Shown: in pieces, positions 8,206 through 10,787 of the stretch | How positions within the stretch are numbered: the first letter of the stretch is position 1 | Layout: the number at the start of each line of letters is the position of its first letter | Source of the DNA: Candidatus Odyssella thessalonicensis | Lineage (GTDB): Bacteria > Pseudomonadota > Alphaproteobacteria > Bin65 | NCBI GenBank assembly: GCA_005240015.1 | Contig: SBBV01000575.1 | Location: 1-10,787 of the forward strand | Direction: 5' to 3' | DNA: 10,787 bases | Translations under genes and position numbers: made by a program | Notes under the pieces: model-generated | Databases searched by the model: none | What the model was told of the DNA's origin: nothing | The model's input: the letters and a program-made list of their open reading frames with translations, nothing else

Positions 8206-8862
8206 TTACGCCGCGATCACCGCCGCGAGGGCCGCGCGCAATTCCGGAATCCCCGCGCCGGTCTCGGCGCTCGTCGCGATCACATGCGGATGGCAGGCGC
8301 CGCGCCCGGCGATCTCGCGCTCGAGCGCACCGATCACCGCGGCGCTGGTCGGCGCCGGCAGCTTGTCACACTTGGTCAGCACCAGCTGATACGACTGCGC
8401 GGCTTCGTCGAGCAGCCTCATGATCGCGCGGTCGGCATCGCCGAGGCCGCGGCGCGCATCGATGAGCAGGCAAAGGCGGCGGAGATTGGCGCGACCGCGG
8501 AGATACGCGCGGATCAGCGCGTTCCAGGCCGCGATGTCCTGCTTGCCGGCGCGCGCGAAGCCGTAGCCCGGGAGATCCACGAGATAGGCGCGCCCGCCGA
8601 GGTCGAAGAAGTTGAGCTGGCGGGTGGCTCCCGGCGTACCCGAGACGCGCGCCAAGCTCTTCCTGCCGGTGAGCGCGTTCAGGAGGCTCGATTTCCCGAC
8701 GTTGGAGCGCCCGGCGAAGCCGATCTCGGGCCGTCCGGGCGGCGGCAGTTGCGCTTCTCGGGCCGCGCCGATGACGAAGCGGCACTCCTGCGCGAACAGC
8801 CTGCGGCCGGCTTCGAGCGCCTCGGCCTCCTGTGGGGAGAGATGTTTCGCTTCGCTCAACAT
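8206..8862 (-). CDS. yihA: Ribosome-biogenesis GTPase YihA/YsxC (EngB)
   Basis: This is the TrmE-Era-EngA-YihA-class GTPase needed for large-subunit ribosome assembly, usually essential. Motifs: G1 GRSNVGKSS (51-59), G2 Thr in SGTPGAT (74-80), G3 DLPGYG (96-101), G4 TKCD (163-166) and G5 SAETG (198-202). The 218-residue length is normal. It follows yidC in the same direction, an arrangement known in alphaproteobacteria. The ATG at 8862 is the only in-frame ATG upstream of the domain; a stop lies five codons further up. No clear ribosome site is seen. The first nine or so residues, MLSEAKHLS, are encoded by one arm of a dispersed palindromic repeat, so the N-terminus is probably a late acquisition, or the real start is a non-ATG codon further in. 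Confidence 0.96.
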   Translation of the reverse strand: MLSEAKHLSPQEAEALEAGRRLFAQECRFVIGAAREAQLPPPGRPEIGFAGRSNVGKSSLLNALTGRKSLARVSGTPGATRQLNFFDLGGRAYLVDLPGYGFARAGKQDIAAWNALIRAYLRGRANLRRLCLLIDARRGLGDADRAIMRLLDEAAQSYQLVLTKCDKLPAPTSAAVIGALEREIAGRGACHPHVIATSAETGAGIPELRAALAAVIAA

Positions 8863-8927
8863 GACGCGCGCATTCTACACATCGTCATGCTGAGCGACGA
8901 ACCGAAGGTTCGCGCGAAGCATCTCTC
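8837..8927. repeat. Palindromic repeat overlapping the yihA start
   Basis: The left arm at 8837-8866 (GAGAGATG...CATGACG) is matched in inverted orientation by the right arm at 8883-8927 (CGTCATG...CATCTCTC). The right arm carries about 15 extra bases that form their own small hairpin (CGAACC-GAA-GGTTCG). Both arms encode variants of a repeat peptide: MLSEAKHLS on the minus strand in the left arm and MLSDEPKVRAKHLS on the plus strand in the right. These peptides, from CATGCTGAGCGAAGCGAAGCATCTC-like DNA, recur in many unrelated genomes (from memory). The element fills most of the gap between yidC and yihA and enters the yihA coding region. Confidence 0.85.
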
Positions 8928-8941
8928 TCACACGAGCCGCC

Positions 8942-10787
8942 TCAGCTCCCCGCCTTCTCCTTGGCCGCGGCGGCCGCCTTTGCGGCTTTGCGCGCCTCGA
9001 GCTCCTTGATGTTGCGCGGCACCGAGGTGCTGGGCGCGGACGCGATGGCACCGTATTTTCTCATGATCAGCCATTGCTGGCCGATCGAGAGCACGTTGTT
9101 CCACGCCCAATAGATGACGAGGCCCGCGGGAAAGCTCGCCAGCATCACCGTGAAGATGATCGGCATCCAGGCGAACACCTTGGCCTGGATCGGATCGGGC
9201 GGCGCCGGGTTGAGTTTGTGCTGCAGCCACATCGTGCCGCCCATGATCAGCGGCCAGATGCCGATGTTGAGCATGTCGAAGAGCGACCCCGCCGCGGGCA
9301 CCGCCCAGGGCAGGAGGCCGAACAGGTTGAGGATCGAGGTCGGGTCCTTGTTCGAGAGATCCTGGATCCAGCCGTAGAACGGCGCGTGGCGCATCTCGAT
9401 CGCCACGAACAGGACCTTGTAGAGCGCGAAGAAAACCGGGATCTGCACGAGGATGGGCAGACACCCGGCCGCCGGATTGATGCGCTCCTTCTTGTAGAGC
9501 TTCATCAGCTCCTGGTTCATCATCGCCTTGTCCTGCGCGTAGCGCTCGCGCAGGCGCTGGATCTCGGGCGAGAGCTTCTTCATCTGGCTCATGCTCTTGT
9601 AGCTCTTGTTCGCCAGCGGGAAGAACAGGATCTTGACGATGATGGTAAGGATCAGGATCGCGATGCCGAAATTGCCGACATAGTCGGCGATCCACTTGAG
9701 CGCCATCAGGAACGGCTTGGTGAAGAACCAGAACCAGCCGAAGTCGATCGCCCAATCGAACTTGTCGATCTTGTATTCCTCGCCATAGCGGCGGAGCACG
9801 TCGACCTGCTTGGCGCCGGCGAACACGCGATGCGTCGTCTCGGCCTTGCCGCCGGGCGCGATCGCGCGCGCCTCGCCGACATAGAACGCGTTGTAGGTAT
9901 CCGCGGGGCGGTCGTAGCTGTACGCGACGCGCTGGCTCTTGTCCTGCGGCGGGATCAGCGCCACGAGCCAGTAGTGGTCGGTGAAGCCGAGCCAGCCGCC
10001 GAAGCTCGTCTGATCGACGCCCTTGTCGCGGACGTTCTCGTAGCTCGGGTCGTTGATGACGGTGCCGTTCTCGGCGGTGCGGCGGAAGACCGCGATCGGC
10101 CCCTCGTGCAGGATGAAGAAGCCGAGGGTCTTGGGCTCGCCGACGAGCTTGGCGATGCTGTAGGGAGCGAGCTGCACCGGCTCGGTGCCGGTGTTCTCGA
10201 CCGTCTCCTGCACCGTGACGAGGAAGTTGTCGTCGATCTCGAAGCGGCGGCTGAACTTGAGTCCCTGCGAGTTGGTCCAGGTGAGCGTCACCGGTTTGCC
10301 CGGGCCGAGCGGTCCGCCCTGCGCCTGCCACACCGTGTTCTCGTTGGGGAGCTCGATCGGCCTGCTGCCGGGGGCCGGCTGCCAGCCGAACACGATGTAG
10401 TAGGCCTTGCCCTTCCCCGCGTCCGCAGGATTGAGGATGTGGACGTTGGCGCTGTCTTTCTTCACCGACTCGCGATAGTCGCGCAGCGTGATGTCATCGA
10501 GCACGCCGCCTTTCAGCGAGATCGAGCCGGTCACGCGCTTGGCCTCGATCTGGACGCGCGGCTTCAACCGCAGCAGATCGTCGCGGGTCGTGAGCTTGGG
10601 CGGGCCCGGCGGCGGCGCGGTCCCCGGCGTGGGCGGCTGCGTGCCCGGGGTCTGCGTGCCGGGCTGCGCGGTCGGCGGCGTGGGGCCGGGCGCCGCCGGC
10701 GCGGTGCCGGAGGGTGTCTTCGGCTGCGTCGTGGTCTGCTGCTGCGGCGTCGTCGGCTTCTGCGGCGGCGCGATCACCATCTGGAAC
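8942..10787 (-). CDS. yidC: Membrane protein insertase YidC (5' end outside window)
   Basis: YidC inserts and folds inner-membrane proteins, alone or with SecYEG. 614 residues are visible; the N-terminal signal-anchor segment lies beyond the right edge, so the in-frame ATG at 10780 is probably internal. Counting from that Met: a Pro/Gln/Thr-rich linker (5-62), the periplasmic P1 domain (about 75-330), then the conserved core with membrane segments near 346-365, 368-388, 440-462, 500-520 and 535-560, and a basic Ala/Lys-rich tail (590-612) that could touch ribosomes. The cytoplasmic loop with NKSYKSMSQMKKLSPEIQRL (391-410) and NPAAGCLPILVQIPVFFALY (435-454) are YidC signatures. Lys383 stands where E. 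coli has the hydrophilic-groove Arg366, as is common in alphaproteobacteria. The yihA gene lies 79 bp downstream. Confidence 0.97.
   Translation of the reverse strand, partial: FQMVIAPPQKPTTPQQQTTTQPKTPSGTAPAAPGPTPPTAQPGTQTPGTQPPTPGTAPPPGPPKLTTRDDLLRLKPRVQIEAKRVTGSISLKGGVLDDITLRDYRESVKKDSANVHILNPADAGKGKAYYIVFGWQPAPGSRPIELPNENTVWQAQGGPLGPGKPVTLTWTNSQGLKFSRRFEIDDNFLVTVQETVENTGTEPVQLAPYSIAKLVGEPKTLGFFILHEGPIAVFRRTAENGTVINDPSYENVRDKGVDQTSFGGWLGFTDHYWLVALIPPQDKSQRVAYSYDRPADTYNAFYVGEARAIAPGGKAETTHRVFAGAKQVDVLRRYGEEYKIDKFDWAIDFGWFWFFTKPFLMALKWIADYVGNFGIAILILTIIVKILFFPLANKSYKSMSQMKKLSPEIQRLRERYAQDKAMMNQELMKLYKKERINPAAGCLPILVQIPVFFALYKVLFVAIEMRHAPFYGWIQDLSNKDPTSILNLFGLLPWAVPAAGSLFDMLNIGIWPLIMGGTMWLQHKLNPAPPDPIQAKVFAWMPIIFTVMLASFPAGLVIYWAWNNVLSIGQQWLIMRKYGAIASAPSTSVPRNIKELEARKAAKAAAAAKEKAGS

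Noticed and set aside
5837..8389. 850-codon open frame on the plus strand
   Set aside because: It runs antisense to the clear ABC ATPase and out of frame through the copper-storage and EamA genes. Its Arg/His/Ala-rich product has no domain signal. Such long shadows are expected in GC-rich DNA.
8284..9009. 241-codon plus-strand open frame across the yihA-yidC gap
   Set aside because: Antisense to yihA; the part between the genes is the repeat peptide MLSDEPKVRAKHLS, not a protein domain.

Overview
This is a GC-rich, densely coded chromosomal window. It most resembles an alphaproteobacterium, probably Hyphomicrobiales (Rhizobiales) or a close relative. Three things point there: the yidC-yihA gene order, an alphaproteobacterial YidC with a long Pro/Gln/Thr linker and Lys in place of the E. 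coli membrane Arg, and short palindromic repeats of the kind scattered through Bradyrhizobium-like genomes. No tRNA, rRNA, CRISPR array, transposase or phage gene is visible. The genus cannot be fixed from the sequence.

Layout: (1) 1-866, two small plus-strand genes of unknown function, a possible 70-residue membrane peptide and a 151-residue exported Pro/Arg-rich protein. (2) 896-1024, a compound palindromic repeat between convergent genes. (3) 1060-2667 minus, ATP-dependent PEP carboxykinase (pckA), with a GTG start and a foldable leader. (4) 2854-3084 minus, the remnant of a GNAT acetyltransferase that has lost its core. (5) 3128-6715 minus, a four-gene ABC importer operon read in the order ATPase, permease, permease, substrate-binding protein. 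The first three genes overlap, but the binding-protein gene is set apart by a 173-bp palindromic repeat. (6) 6874-7230 plus, a cytosolic Cys-rich four-helix copper-storage protein, divergent from the importer. (7) 7293-8198 plus, an EamA/DMT permease. (8) 8206-10787 minus, yihA/engB and the 3' part of yidC (its start lies beyond the right edge), the membrane-insertase/ribosome-GTPase block common in alphaproteobacteria.

How the genes fit together: pckA supplies PEP for gluconeogenesis. The importer belongs to the SsuABC/TauABC/NMT1 group and probably takes up a small organic solute, but the substrate cannot be read. YidC and YihA are housekeeping proteins.

The most notable features come from repeats and decay rather than from a new system. 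A dispersed palindrome appears to supply the start codon and first nine or so codons of the usually essential yihA gene. Another palindrome separates the binding-protein gene from the rest of its operon. A GNAT gene at the end of that operon has collapsed to 77 codons. I found no convincing undescribed multi-gene system.
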